Below, one piece after another: positions 22,801 to 35,746 of a stretch of 64,000 nt of DNA. Position 1 is the first letter of the stretch, and each line of letters begins with the position of its first letter. The translations under genes and the position numbers were made by a program. This DNA comes from Edaphochlamys debaryana (lineage: Eukaryota > Chlorophyta > Chlorophyceae > Chlamydomonadales), in NCBI GenBank assembly GCA_016858145.1, contig JAEHOE010000001.1, positions 2,294,001-2,358,000 on the forward strand, in the 5' to 3' direction. The notes under the pieces are model-generated. The model worked only from the letters and a program-made list of their open reading frames with translations, did no database searches and was not told the origin of the DNA.

Positions 22801-25800
22801 ATGTGGTTTACGCTCGTGACTGCTTTGCTGCTGGCGATACCTCTCGCCAGCCAACAGTCAATAAGCTTGCTTGCGAGCACATTTCTTCGGGAGCTGCAAA
22901 CGTTCACGCTACCGCACGACGCATACATCCACCTAACTGATGCTACATTTGTTAGAGGAGCGCAAGGTGGATGTTGACGGGGCGACGGGTGCTCGGGGAC
23001 CTCGGAGCGGCCGGCAGACCCGGCTGCAACCCCCCCCCCCCGTTCATTCAGGCGACCCCGCAAACGTGACCAAGCCAACGTACCGGGAGCCGGAGCCGGA
23101 GTCGGGGAGCGACGCAGGTAAGAAATAGCATACCAGCCGTGCAATCGGCAGTCAAGGAGGCCCTCCGACTTGACCAGCAACCCTTGTCCGGCACCAATCC
23201 AGCCGTGCGGCACCGGTGTGCCGTCTCCAAGGGCACCTGGTGCGGCGAGTACATCCGCCAGGCCCCCATCCCCTCCCGCCCCGTGCCCCGGGGCAGCAAG
23301 GACTGCCCCAACGCCTGCTCGGGCTGGGGCACGTGCGACCACGACACGGGGTTCTGCCTGTGCCCGGCAGGTGGGGGGCAGAGGGGGAGAAACAAGGGCG
23401 GGAGGGAGGCGGAAGGGGTACGAGGTGGGCAAGCAGGCAGTACTTGCAAGCAGGAGAGGAGGCTAGCCGGGCTGACACACGCCTGGACTTCCACGTCATC
23501 AGCCGGTGGAAGTCCGGACTAGCGCAGAATTCATGTGGCTAGGTCGACCGCTCCAAGCCGACCCAGGTGGCAGGATGCCGGAAGCCGACCAGCCAAGCCC
23601 CGTGCACCGAGCAGGCCCCAGACATTGCTGCCTCCTCTCCCCGCCCTCCTCTCCTGTCAGGGCGCGGCAGTCCGGACTGTGGGTCCAAAGAGAAGCGGCC
23701 CTGTGCGCCCTTCCACCGCGACCCTCACTTCCCCAACAAGACTTCCCCCGAGGTGGGCCGGTGGCGGACGGACGCGTCTGGCTGATGCCATGGCAAGGTC
23801 ACCCTGCGTGGGCAGAGGCAGCTGAGGCACCGGGCATTTGGCTTTGGGCACAGGGTGCTGGCCATCCGCTTTCTGTCCCTAGCTGGTAGGCGGCTCGTTG
23901 CGGCGCTGGGCCTCAGGCAGCGGGCCATTCAGCTCCCGAGCTCATACCTGCGGTGCACTGCGTGTAGCCGGCCTTTTATTCACGAGCTCTTGCCTTATGA
24001 TGTGTGATGTTTCATGCCCGGCTCTTCCACAGAACTCTGTGGGCCCGGACGGGCTCGACGTGGGCCCGGCCACACTCGTGGGCTGGACAGCCTCCCGGTG
24101 CTTCGGTGGGTGGAGGGCGGGGGCCCAGACGCGCGTGTCGTGTCCATGGCCACTTTATTCTCATCTTCTCGACCTGTCTGCAGGGTTTTGTGACACTGAC
24201 GTAGCGGCCTGCTACTGCGGATACGGGAAGTACCGGCACATCCCAGCTCCGCCCGGCTCCCCGCCCTGGACGCCCCCGACACAGCAGGGGCGGACGCTGG
24301 TGGACTCGTGCCAGGCCAAGACGGTGAGTCATCAGTGTACGGCAACCCAACGGCAACCCAATCCTTGACTCGTCTACAGATGGAGGCCTCGCGGCAGCGC
24401 TCTTGCAGGCGGCGGGCTGCAGTCGGCAAGGCCGAAGCTAACGCGCCCCCTACCTTGGGCCGCCCCGCAGGACGCCGAGGGCAAGCCCACGTTCTCAACG
24501 GGCAGCGGAGTTAGCTACGAGCAGATCTACGGCCCCCAGGGCTACTGCAATGACCTCAAGTCGCCTACCTGGTAAGCAGGGCGGGGCCGCAGGGTCGGGG
24601 CTTCAGGGTCAGTCATGAGAAGCAAACGGTCGCTCTGCGTGTGCCCCTGCTTCGGGACCTCGCCCCGCGCTTCGGTGCAACCCGTGCTCGCTCGCTGTTT
24701 GCCCGCAGGTGCCAGTGCACGCTGGAGCAGGCACCGCCGTGCGACGGTTCCGTGCCGATGGAGAAGAGCTGCGCCAACCAGTGCAGCGGCCACGGGGAGT
24801 GCTACTCGGGGTACTGCAGGTGCGGGAGGTGACGGGTGGGGGCGGGGGGGTGGATGGTGGCCCGCGGGCGCTGCACTGGCGTCCCGTGCTCGCTGTGACT
24901 TGTTGGGGGCGGGCAGGGATTCCGACGAGCGAGGACCCCCCCGCCCCAGGTGTCACGAGGGGTGGTACGGAATGGACTGCAGCCGCAAGAAGGCGGGCAG
25001 CCCCATGGAGCCGGGTGAGGAGGGAGGGGGGAGGGGTGGCAGGAGGTTCGGGCGGCCAGTTGGCGACTACCAGTCCTACTGTGCACCTCCAGCCTAGCCC
25101 CTAACGGCTCCTCCAGTCGCTGCTGCCTACGCTTCCCTCGACAGGACTGCACGAGACGAGCCGGCCGTGGCTCAAAAGTGTCATGGAGATTCCCCCTGCT
25201 GCGCTGGAGGCCCCGCCGCCCACCCGGCGGAAACCCCTTATCTATGTGAGTCTAGGCAACCTGGACACAGCGGCGGCCTTGCCGAGGACAAGGCTACTGC
25301 CCACCATTGTGCATGCTGCCTTGCCGCCGGGACTGGGGGGCTTGACTCATCATGGGCGGCATGACTAGTGAGCATGTCGCGCCACCTCTCACCCTGACTG
25401 TGTACGGCAGGTCTACGACATGCCTGCAGCCTATACGTCACGCATGCTGCAGTACCGCATCGTCACGTGAGTATTGAAGAACAATTGGGCTGCAGTTGGG
25501 AATTTGCGGTCATTGGCCGACAAGCGGGATCCCGCCACCCTGGGCCGGGGCTGAAACGCGCTCAGGGGCTACCCCAGCGGCAGCGTGCTGCTAGAACCAG
25601 CTTTCGACTCGAGATAGCACACTCGGGCTTCGAGCGAGGTAGCCCACTGGCCTGGACCCAACGCCTGCAGGGACGCTTGCGTGTGGCGGGCCTGGACTCC
25701 TGCCAACACTACCCGCTTTACCGGGTACACGTACGGGTGAGCCGGGGCCCTCCACAACGACTTTGTGTCGTTTGCGTTCGGCCCTAGGTGTCGGACGCGC

Positions 25801-28388
25801 TCCTGCACTGTGCCTCCCACGGTGTCGGCGGGCGGGCCGGGGCCGGCAAGCAGCACCTCATGGCAGTGCTTGCGCGGTTTCAATAGTGAGCCTGTCGGAG
25901 CTACGGTGCGAGAGACTTGGCGTGACCCAGCCACACCGCACCCAGCCGCACAAAGGGACCCTGCTGACCCATGAGCTGCTGAACCCCCCTCCTCCCCTTC
26001 GTCCCCGTGCTCCCGCGTGCGGCGCCTCAGCATTGAGACGCTCTTCCACGAGATGCTGCTGCAGAGCGAGCACAGGTGGGTCCGTGGGCTTGAGTTGCTA
26101 GGGCTGGGGTTGCTCGTTTGCAGGCGTGGGGCCCGGGGCGGATGGGCGGCCCTCTCGTGCCGTGACTCCTGCCGGGCTATGAAGCACACGACCCGCCTGC
26201 TGCCCGCAGGACGTTTGACCCCGAGGAGGCCGACTTCTTTTACGTCCCGATGTACATCACGTGCTACTTCTGGCCGGTCATGGGATACGCCGATTTCCCC
26301 TGGTGGCACGGTCCCACCGGTGAGAGGGACCCCCTGCCCCGCGTCGCCCCGAGCCCCATCCCCGAAGCTGGTGGCTGGTGCCTCAAGACGCTGTCCTCAC
26401 GTGTTGGCGCCCTGTAGGCCTGCGGCCCCACCACGGCGCCAACATGATCACGGAGGCGCACCAGTGGCTGTCCACCAACCTGCCCTGGTGGAAGCGGCGA
26501 GGCGGGCGGGACCACATCTGGATCATGGCCGCAGACGAGGGCGCGTGCTGGATGCCTGCCGGTGCGTGCTTGACATCGTGAGCAGGCTAGCTGGCTAAGA
26601 ACTTACGGGCCCAAGCCCCGGTAGGTTAGTAAGCATACGCTCCTGCACGTTGCCGTGCTCCCGAATGCAGTGCCTTGGAACACCAGCATCATCCTCACGC
26701 ACTGGGGCCGCATGGACCCCAACCCCAAGTCCAACACGGCGTACGTGCAGGTGCGAGGGGGAAGGAGCATCCATGACTCTGAGCGTGTCGAGCCTGGCAC
26801 ATGCCTTAACTTCATAACCAGTAAATGCCGTACAGGATGACTACAGCGCGAACTACCATCCTGCGTTCGACAGCTGGCCCGGCGGCAACTTCAGAGATCG
26901 CATCGCCGGCCACCCCTGCTACGACCCCAAGAAGGTGGGTCGATAGGGGCGATCTCCTGTGGCCTTCAAAGCTAACCCGCCTTCGGCCACCGCCCAGGCT
27001 CGCTCGGGGTCTCCAGGCCAGGCCCACACAGTGCTCGGGCATATCCCCCCACGTATCCTTGCGTGCCCCTGCCCCCAGGACCTGGTCATTCCCTCCTTCA
27101 AAGCGCCCCAACACTACGTGCACTCGCCCCTGCTGGGCGCACCACCCTACGAGGTGAGCACCCGAAACCCATGTCTCCGGCCTAGAGCAGGGGCCAGGGA
27201 GGACCTTTGGGTGTATTGGGTGCCTGGAGCTTGTAGCCCCCTCTCCCTCGTTGACAGGCCTAGCGCACTGCACGTGCCCCCATGCAAGCGCCGTGCACCC
27301 GTCCTTGCCCCCGCCTCGCCCCAGCGTGACATCCTGCTCTACTTCCGAGGAGACGTGGGCCATAACCGCATTCAGAAGAACTACAGCCGCGGCATTCGGC
27401 AGAGGATATTCATGTGAGAGTACGGGCACATGCACACATGTGCATAAGCGGGGCGAACCCAAATCGACGGCCTCTAGCTAGGGAGTGAAGCCTTGCGGAT
27501 GAGACCCTCGCCCGTGCCTTGCAAGCGATGCGTGGAATGCGCGCGGCCTGCCCCCCCGTACAGGCTCGCGTACGAGAACAAGTGGTGGGACAAGCACAAG
27601 ATCATGATTGTGGCCGGCGGCATGACCAACGGAGGGTACAGCGAGCAGCTGGCGCGGTCCAAGTTCTGCCTCGCAGCCCCGGGTGCGTGGCAGGGTGCAT
27701 CCACCGGTAGCCCTCAGGGCGTGACGGGCCAGGGCCTAGGGGCCCCAGCTCCCGCTTGCGTGCATGGTCCTAAGCAGGATTCGTGCAGTCCAGGTCATCC
27801 GCGCTTCTTCGCTCACCTCCACCGGTCCCACGCCCCGACTGCCCTGATCGCAGGCGACGGCTTCGCCACTCGTGTCGAGGACGCCATCCTTCACGGCTGC
27901 GTGCCCCTGATCGTTATGGACGAGGTGCATGCCGTGTACGAATCCATCCTGGACTATGACTCATTCTCGATCCGCATCCGCGAGTCGGCCCTGGAGGCGG
28001 TGCCGGACATCCTCAACGCCGTAACGCCCGCACAGCTGGCCAAGATGCAGAGGCACCTGGCCAGGGTCTGGCACAGGTACGCACCCTAGAAACCGTTCTG
28101 CTTTCACTCACGACCTGACACGCGCGTGCCACCGCCCGCTTGACCTCCCCCCTCCACCTTGTCCTCCTTTCCCGCAGATACGTGTACGCGACGGGCCCCA
28201 TGCTGCGCTCAGCCATCAGGGACCACATGACCGGAAACCTGCACAACTACCGAGGAGGGGCGGTTTTTCCCCCGCCGACGCCCCCGGACCACCCCTACCA
28301 GCGGCACACGTCCTTCCCATTCGCGGACGACGCGTTCGGTACCATCATGCAGTGGCTCTACCACCGGATACCGGACACTCGGGGCTAG
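22801..28388 (+). CDS. EGF-exostosin glycosyltransferase GT47, copy B
   Basis: Twenty-two exons: 22801-22966, 23052-23117, 23203-23370, 23661-23752, 24033-24105, 24184-24323, 24471-24571, 24709-24819, 24950-25014, 25145-25245, 25411-25466, 25671-25736, 26031-26075, 26210-26319, 26418-26561, 26671-26750, 26836-26934, 27079-27153, 27325-27413, 27564-27682, 27854-28076 and 28178-28388; 799 residues, all phases consistent. The N-terminus MWFTLVTALLLAIPLASQQS is signal-peptide-like. Then follow the same EGF-like modules (CSGWGTCDHDTGFCLCPAG; CSGHGECYSGYCRC) and exostosin domain with VEDAILHGCVPLIVMDEV. Differences from its paralogues: introns at 25737-26030 (splitting GGIETLFHE-type exon) and 26562-26670 are private to this copy, while the segment corresponding to copy A exons 7 and 8 is one exon. 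The second exon has an acidic run (REPEPESGSDA). It follows A in the same orientation, 1.1 kb away. Likely Golgi or secreted; the substrate is unknown. Confidence 0.88.
23371..23530 (+). repeat. Intron-3 segment shared with GT47-C, containing a hairpin
   Basis: The first 160 bases of GT47-B intron 3 match the first 160 bases of GT47-C intron 3 (34350-34191, minus strand) almost base for base, with no length change; similarity stops abruptly after AGCGCAGAAT. Inside are ten-base inverted arms GGACTTCCAC (23485-23494) and GTGGAAGTCC (23506-23515) around an 11-base loop. Confidence 0.8.
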
Positions 28389-29224
28389 GCGGGTCCGGAG
28401 GTTGGCATGGAAGCGAGACCCTGGACAGCATGGCCGGTGCTGGCAGGTGTGGTGTTGCAGAGCACAGGCAGGATGGCTTTGGGCGGGGGTGTGGGTTGAT
28501 GAATCACGGGGCAAGTGGTGTGGGATAGGTGCTGCTGCATTATTCACGCACAGGCAGGGCGGCGTTGTGCTGAGCGAGCAGCACGCTGGGGAACTGGTGT
28601 GGGGTGCGGCGGGCTGGTGACTCTCTGTTCGTTGGGAAAGAGTGACGAATGGACGAGTGGATGTAGGGAAAGAGAGATGAATGAGCTGGGCGAGAGGACA
28701 AGGGTCATGCTAGTAAATGCAGACCGAAGGGACAGTACCCAGTCATTCCAAGCCTCCAACCCAGTGGCTACTTCACCAAGACTGTAGCACCCGATCCGCT
28801 TGACACAGCGTCCTTCAACCCTCGCCCAGCCGCAGCCCACAGCCAGTGCGTGGGTTAAGAACTGAAGCGGGGGGCATACCACTGCCCTACGGCCTACGCT
28901 CCCCCGGCCAACGACCCCAGGTGTTCATAGGTCGTCGACCAGTCGACGTGCACATCCTGCCACATGCACTCCCCGCCCCCAGCTCCCCCACAAGTTGCCT
29001 GTGACAGGTGACTGTGCGCTCACCCTGGTACCTGCGCTTGCTTCCACCTGCTGGCGGCCTCTTGGCTACCCACCTCCTTCCTGCTGCCTCGCTCACCCAG
29101 CCACTCTACCGTACCTAGGCTCTGGCCTCTAGCCAAGTAAAGCTGGGCGCCATTGATACCGATATGTCTCATCTACCTATTGATGCGGGGCGCCCCGCTT
29201 GTCTGACTGGTTTCGTGGCGTTGC
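28389..29224. other. Convergent intergenic region between GT47-B and GT47-C
   Basis: The two genes end toward each other here. No coding exon, TGTAA (+) or TTACA (-) element was found in this interval, so neither 3' end can be placed. Confidence 0.5.
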
Positions 29225-32200
29225 CTAAGCGTCAAACTGCGCATCCGTGGCGGAATGTTCCCGGCCCTTCGCTCCCGTTGCCCCATCTGCCCCCTTCGCC
29301 TGCACCCCAGCTTCCCCCATCGCGTCTGCCTCTGAGCCCCCTGGTACTACTGCTACCACGCCCTCCCCTCTCGTGTCCGGTATCCGGTGGTAGAGCCACT
29401 GCATGATGGTACCGAACGCGTCGTCCGCGAATGGGAAGGACGTGTGCCGCTGGTAGGGGTGGTCGAAGGGCGCCTGCGGCTTGCCCTCCTCTTCTCTGTC
29501 GTGCATCTCTATAAAACCCTTGATGTGGGTACCCAGGAATAGCCCAGAGGCGTAGGCAAACCTGACGTCGAGGTCGATGCCATGGGGACGGGGGAGAGTG
29601 TCAGGTGGGGCATGCAGCATTCTCGATGCGGGGATGGTGGTACTTGCACATGGTGGTAATTGCACTTGGGGTTAGGCTCCCCGCCTCCATCCCCAGCACC
29701 TCAAAGCCCCGGGCCAAAGGCGCGCACCTGTGCCAGACTTTGGCCAGGTGCCTCTGCATCTTGGCCAGGTGTGCGGGCGTTACGGCGTTGAGGATGTCCG
29801 GCACCGCCTCCAGGGCCGACTCGCGAATGCGGATCGAGAATGAGTCATAGTCCAGGATGGATTCGTACACGGCATGCACCTCGTCCATCACAATCAGGGG
29901 CACGCAGCCGTGGAGGATGGCGTCCTCGGCGCGAGGAGACCAGCCATCGCCTGTGAGGGGTGAGGGGTGGGGCCATGAGCCGGGTACCCGAGGGGGCTGC
30001 AGGACACCGGTGGCACCTCCCATCAATGACAGGGGCGAGCGCCATGCAATGCATGCCCTGCTGCGAGTGAGCTGCCGTACGTCAACCGTACATGATGCGG
30101 CGGGTGGCCTCACCTGGTGCCACGAGGCAGAACTTGGATCGGGCCAGGAGCTGGCTGTAGTCTCCCCGCACATGCTCCCCCGTGCCAATCACGATCCGGT
30201 GTTTGTCGAACCACTTGTGCTCCACAGCCAAGCTGCAGGAGGGAAGAGGATGGGCGGGGCGGGACGGGGCTTGGTAGCGTGGATTGTGAAGCAGGAAGAG
30301 GACGGGCGAGGCGGCGCTGGGGCACGGCACACGAGGGAGTGGCAGCCGATATGCTGGCGCGTGTTCCCCGACAGAGGCAAGACCAGAAAGTGCGACCCGC
30401 TTACTTGAACAGCTTTTGCCGTATCCCCCGACTGTAGTGCGGCAGCCGGTGCGCCCCCACATCGCCCTTGAAGAACAGCAGGATGTCCCGCTGGGGGCGC
30501 AACAGGGGTTGGGAAAGGGATTGCAGACGTGTAAGGTGTCGTCCAGACGATGTCTGGCTGCGTGGTGTCAAGCTGGCCATTCAGTGCTGTGGCTGTTGGG
30601 CATGACTGTGACTGTACGGCATGACTGTGTCTAAGAGCGCCACGGAGGATTGCGCCGGAGCTCACCTCGAGGGGCGCTGCGCCCAGCAGAGGGGACTGGT
30701 GGTAGTGCCCGGGCCACTTGAAGGCGGGGATGACCAGATCCTGGGGGGGCACAGGGGGGCATGTGGGGCAGGGTCCGCCGATCAGTCGGCAGGGAGCCGA
30801 GTCAGCCAGCCCTGGCAAGCAATGACGGGCAAGGCGGATGGCCTGTTCCACGTTCTGGCTGCACTTGAACCGCACGCGGCCCTGCGTGAGCTGCCCGGTC
30901 AGGCGCGGATGCACCGGTGTGCCGCTTGCGCGTGCGCGCTGGGGCAGTCTTGGTTCCCGAAATCACACCTTCTTGGGGTCGTAGCAGGGGTGGCCGGCGA
31001 TGCGCTGGTTGAAGTCGTACCCGGGCCAGTCCTTCCAGTAGGGTTGTATCTCAAACGTGTAGTTGTCCTGTACGGGGGGAGCGCAAGAAGAGGCTGAAGG
31101 TGGGGAACTTGAGGGGTGGTGGTGCAACACAGCCCTTACCGCCTCAGCCCACTCCTCACGGGAACGAGGGCGGTCCTTCCGCATTCAAGCGCATCGTTGG
31201 GAACCGCAGGGCGCGATCAGCTCACCGGTATGTATGCTGTGTTGGAGGTGTGATCTGGGTCCATGCGCCCCCAGTGTGTGAGCATGATGCTGTTCTTGTA
31301 CACGGCGGTGGGCATCCAGCAGGCCCCCTCATCGGCCGCCGTCAAGAAGATGTGGTCCCGCCCCCCCCGCCGCTTCCACCAGGGCAGCTGCGTCGTCAGC
31401 CACTCGTGGAGCTCGGTCACCATGTTGGCGCCGTGGTATGGGCGTTGTTCTGCGGGGGAAGAAGAGGCAGGAGGTCACCACCGGGTGTGAGCGGTTGGGT
31501 CAGCTGAAGGACCCACACACGGGGGGAGCACGGTGAGCTCTGGGCTGTCGCTGGAGCGGTGCTCACCGACGTTGGGCGCGTGCCACCAGGGGTGGTCCAC
31601 CCAGCCCATGATCGGCCAAAAATAGCAGGTCACGTAGAAGGGCACGTAGAAGAAGTCCGCCTCCTCGGGGTCAAACGTCCTGCGGGAAGCAGGCGGGTCT
31701 GGTGTTGAGGGAAGAGACTGCGCATTGCATTCTTGATAGCCAGCACGAGGGCACGGCACGGCACGGCGAGCGGGCACGAGGAGCTGGGGCATCCCCGCCC
31801 GGGGCCCCGCACCTAACCAGCGAGCGAGCCCAGCCCAAGGCCGCGCACCCACCTGTGCTTGCTCTGCAGCAGCAGCTCGTGCAGCAGCGTCTCCACGGAG
31901 TAGGTCCAGGCGGTGGGCTCCGAGTGGTTGCGGCCGCCCCACACGCGCCACTTGCAGGCGGTGCTGGGGACGAGGGGGAAGGGGGCACTCGAGGTGGGAG
32001 CGACAAACAGTGCGGGGCCCACCCAGCACAAGAGAGGCGCGCGGCCGCGGGAATGCGGAGGGCCAGGGGCGTGACGTGCCGCCTTTGCTCGTTTGCCCAC
32101 CTAACCAAAGCGTACTGCAGCATGCGGGTTGTAAAGGCCGGTGGCACATCGTAGACCTGGCATGGAGATGAGAGCAAGGGGCCATGATTCCATGAGGGGG

Positions 32201-35094
32201 GCAGCAATCATCGATGCCGTATGCGCTCGGCTCCCACATCGCACCACAAGAGGGCTCACATGCGGGGTGCGTCCCCCTCAGCACTCACGTAGATGAGGGG
32301 CCTGCGACGGGTCGGGGGCGGGGACTCCAGCGCGGCGGGCGGTATCTGCATAACCTGGTTGAGCCAGGGCCGGTCCGCCTCTTGCATGCCTGGTGCGGGG
32401 CAGAGGGCAGAGAGCACGGTTGAAGACGTCTTTGGGGTCGTGGTGGAGGCTGTGGGTCGAGGACAGGCCAGGCAGGCCAGTTCTTGCGAAGCAGTCAATG
32501 ATGCAGTGTGCGAGCTAAGGAGGGCGTGCGCCCTCCCCCCTCCTCACCCGGCTCCATGGGGCTGCCCGCCTTCTTGCGGCTGCAGTCCGCTCCGTACCAC
32601 CCCTCGTGACACCTGGAGGGACGGGGGTCCTTCTCAGTATTCCTGCTCGCCTTCTGCGGGACAATGTGGCTCGCCCTGTCAAGCCTCATGTGCGGCTTGT
32701 CATGCATGCGTTCCGCCGTCTGCACCTCGACATCAAACCCGCCGCCCCCCACCCCATCCCCCGCACCTGCAGTACCCCGAGTAGCACTCCCCGTGGCCGC
32801 TGCACTGGTTTAGGCACATGGTCTCCAGGGCGGGGGCGCCGGGGACGCAGGGGTGGCCCACCTCCAGGAAGCAGTTGCAGCCCCTGCAGCCACACGCGGG
32901 CCAGAGGGGATGTGAGGGACAGGTGACGGCTGGTGTGGACGAGGGCGCAAGACTGGTTCAGGGTTTGTCAGCTGCTTGGCGCATAGCTAGATGCTGCGAA
33001 GGTCATGGCTTACGCAGCAGAGTGGGCCAGGGGCCCTGCAGCCGCAGACTCGCTCACCCGACGTTTGCGGTCTGGTTGTTGCACCATCCCTGCGGCCCGT
33101 ACCTGAGGAGCGGGGAGGCGGAGAAATGTGCAAGTTCGGCACTTCAGACATCGGCTCTTGAGGCCTCTAAACCCCATAGGTCGGCGGTGCCCACTCTCTC
33201 CACTGCCCACGTTTCCGCCTCGCTGAGTGCTCGTTGCAGCCGCGCTAGCTCGGACCAACTCCACCTGGGCCCACGTGCGGTGTGCTCGCAACCCCCAAGG
33301 ACTGTACACAACCCAGTCCCCGCCACCCCCTCGCGCCCAGAGCCCCCTCACACGTCCTCGTACGGCACGCCGCCGCCCGCCGACCCCATGTACGAACGCT
33401 TGCCCTCCTCGTTCTGCCAGGGTGACAGTTTGCAAGGCAGAAGGCGGACGCTCAGTGACAGAGTGCGTCAATGCGGGAGGTGAGGCAGCACAAGCCCACG
33501 AGAGCACGTCACCACCCGGGAGTCGGCACACCGTTTTGGGCTGGCATGCGTCCGACAGGGGCCGCCCCTGCTGCACCGGCGGGGTCCACGGCGGCGAGCC
33601 GGGCGGTGCGGGGATGTGTCGGTACTTCCCCCAGCCGCAGTAGCACGCCGCGTTGCTCGTGTCACAGTACCCTGGGGTAGGGCGCAGGAGGGGCACGAGC
33701 CTCACGCCCGGCGAACGGCTGAACGCGGTCAGCTTCTGACCGTTGAAGGCCCGTCAACCCACCGTAGCACCTGCCCGCCTTCCACCCGGGCTTCAGGGGG
33801 TCCACGTCCAGGCCGTCGGGCCCCACGGTGCTCTGCAATCGTGAGAAGCCACGGGGAGTGGTGTTTGGGGCCGCTCAGAAACGGTGGGCAAGCTGGTGTG
33901 CGTCATCGGGCAGGGCGCACCCAAACAGCGGGCACGGCCCAACAGCAGGCGCTACGCGGAGGCAGGCAAGCAGGCGGCAGTTCTGGGGGCAGGCCGTAGT
34001 ACCTTGGGCTCCTTCTCAGCGTGGTCCGTGTGCAGGCGGTAATGGCCGGTGCAGGGCCGGGGGTCCTCCTGCCCGCAGTCCTGCCCCTTGCGGCCTGGTG
34101 TAAAGAAAGGAACCGAAGGCAGGGCATCCATGGCGCTGCTTGAACGCAAGCTCCGCGCACAACGAAGAGGGGTTACTCTACTACTCTACTATTCTGCGCT
34201 AGTCCGGACTTCCACCGGCTGATGACGTGGAAGTCCAGGCGTGTGTCAGCCCGGCTAGCCTCCTCTCCTGCTTGCAAGTACTGCCTGCTTGCCCACCTCG
34301 TACCCCTTCCGCCTCCCTCCCGCCCTTGCTCCCTCCCCCTCTCCCCCCACCTGCCGGGCACAGGCAGAACCCCGTGTCGTGGTCGCACGTGCCCCAGCCC
34401 GAGCAGGCGTTGGGGCAGTCCTTGCTGCCCCGGGGCACGGGGCGGGAGGGGACGGGCGTCTGGCGGATGTACTCGCCGCACCAGGTGCCCTTGGAGACGG
34501 CACAGCGCTTGTGAACCTCCGCTGAGAGTGGTGCGAGGTGGCAGGGGGCGGCAAGGTGAGCTGGCCTAAGCCAAAGTCTTGAATGCGGGTGCGAAAGCAG
34601 CCGAGCGGCTGGGGTCAGTACGGCGGCCTCTTGAGGCCCTGCAGCTTGACCTGAACGGCTGAGGGGAAAGGCCCGGACGGTTCCCGGCCCAGCAAATCCA
34701 GATCCTTGATACCTTCGATGCCACGGTCCGCGGAGGAGGCGTGTGAGAGGGACCCCCCGTGCGTGGCGTTGGCGGTTATGTTGGCCGCGAGGTCTGCCGG
34801 GCCGAGTGGGGACGTGATGGAAGCCGTGGGCTGGCAAAGAGCAAGCATCCGGGCACCTCAGAAAGACGCCGTGGGGGAGCACGCGACTGCGGGACCCAAC
34901 CCTCACGACCCCACCCCCGCTGCCATACCTGGGCTTGCTGCCGGCGCCACGCGTTTCGGTTCTCCAACCTCCATAACCAGCCCCGCGGGCAAGTCAAACC
35001 TTGCCAGCCTTCGCCTCCCTGCCCCGAAGAGCACGCTCGCCGATGGCCCAGCTGTCCATAGCGCTGTGAGAAGCGCAAACAGCAGGAACCTCAT
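29225..35094 (-). CDS. EGF-exostosin glycosyltransferase GT47, copy C (inverted)
   Basis: Twenty-one minus-strand exons: 35094-34929, 34856-34713, 34521-34351, 34094-34003, 33832-33763, 33671-33532, 33413-33352, 33102-33058, 32883-32767, 32612-32548, 32389-32289, 32156-32101, 31963-31853, 31679-31567, 31449-31226, 31067-30969, 30740-30666, 30490-30405, 30232-30114, 29950-29728 and 29561-29225; 871 residues, all phases consistent. It has the signal peptide MRFLLFALLTALWTAGPSAS, both EGF-like modules and the exostosin domain with AEDAILHGCVPLIVMDEV. It is the longest copy: exon 2 is 144 bases against 60-66 in the others, and after RIPDTRG it has an extra tail of about 45 residues rich in Gly/Ala/Glu. 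It is the only inverted member, head-to-head with D and tail-to-tail with B. The intron at 33351-33103 sits two bases from the related intron of copy A. Confidence 0.87.
34191..34350 (-). repeat. Intron-3 segment shared with GT47-B, containing a hairpin
   Basis: Partner of 23371-23530. The hairpin arms are at 34206-34215 and 34227-34236. The matching segment runs from the donor site for 160 bases, then the two introns have no visible similarity. Confidence 0.8.
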
Positions 35095-35746
35095 ATCTTT
35101 ACTTGAAACTAGGTTACATACCCTAAAAAGCTCGAACGTGGCTATTACTCGGAGGATGTTTGCTGCGCATGGTGCAAGGCGCTGTGCAAATCCATCTACT
35201 TTCTGATTGCTCTAAGCTGTTGCTCCTACTCGTGCAATAGTAATTGGGAGCAGCTGGCTGCTTAGACGCTGCGCTTCGCGATCCCGCCAAGCAAGCACGA
35301 GTGCACGACGGCCCGCGCAGCACGGCAGAACCCAAGCGTGATGCACCTGCAAGCACGGGGGAGGACTTCCTTGGCGGGGGGACTGGCAGGGAGGAGGGGG
35401 GAAGTTGGACAGCGGACCTCGGCGGACCGGCAACGGCCGGCGAAACCCACCACACCTGCTCGAGTTTCCCGGCACCCCCTCAACTTCTTGGTCCTGCGTT
35501 AGGACCCGTTCTGCATTTTGCAGACAAGACTGGGTTGCAGGTGGGAGAAGGATCAGGCCACACTGATCAGCCTTTATCGCGGGTAGCACTGCACGCACGC
35601 GGGATGCACAGAGTCCCCAGACTGCTGCGCCCCCAGCTCGCATCGTTGTATCTAAAGCATCGCCCTTTTGAGTGTTGTGTGAGGTCGGTCTGCAAGGCCG
35701 ACAGACAGCACTACAAAGAAAATGCTTCTGCGAAATTAGCCGCGCC
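35095..35746. promoter_or_regulatory. Shared head-to-head promoter region of GT47-C and GT47-D
   Basis: The 652 bases between the two divergent start codons must hold both promoters and 5' UTRs. No TATA box was recognised. Open frames crossing it are not supported by splice sites or motifs. Confidence 0.45.
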
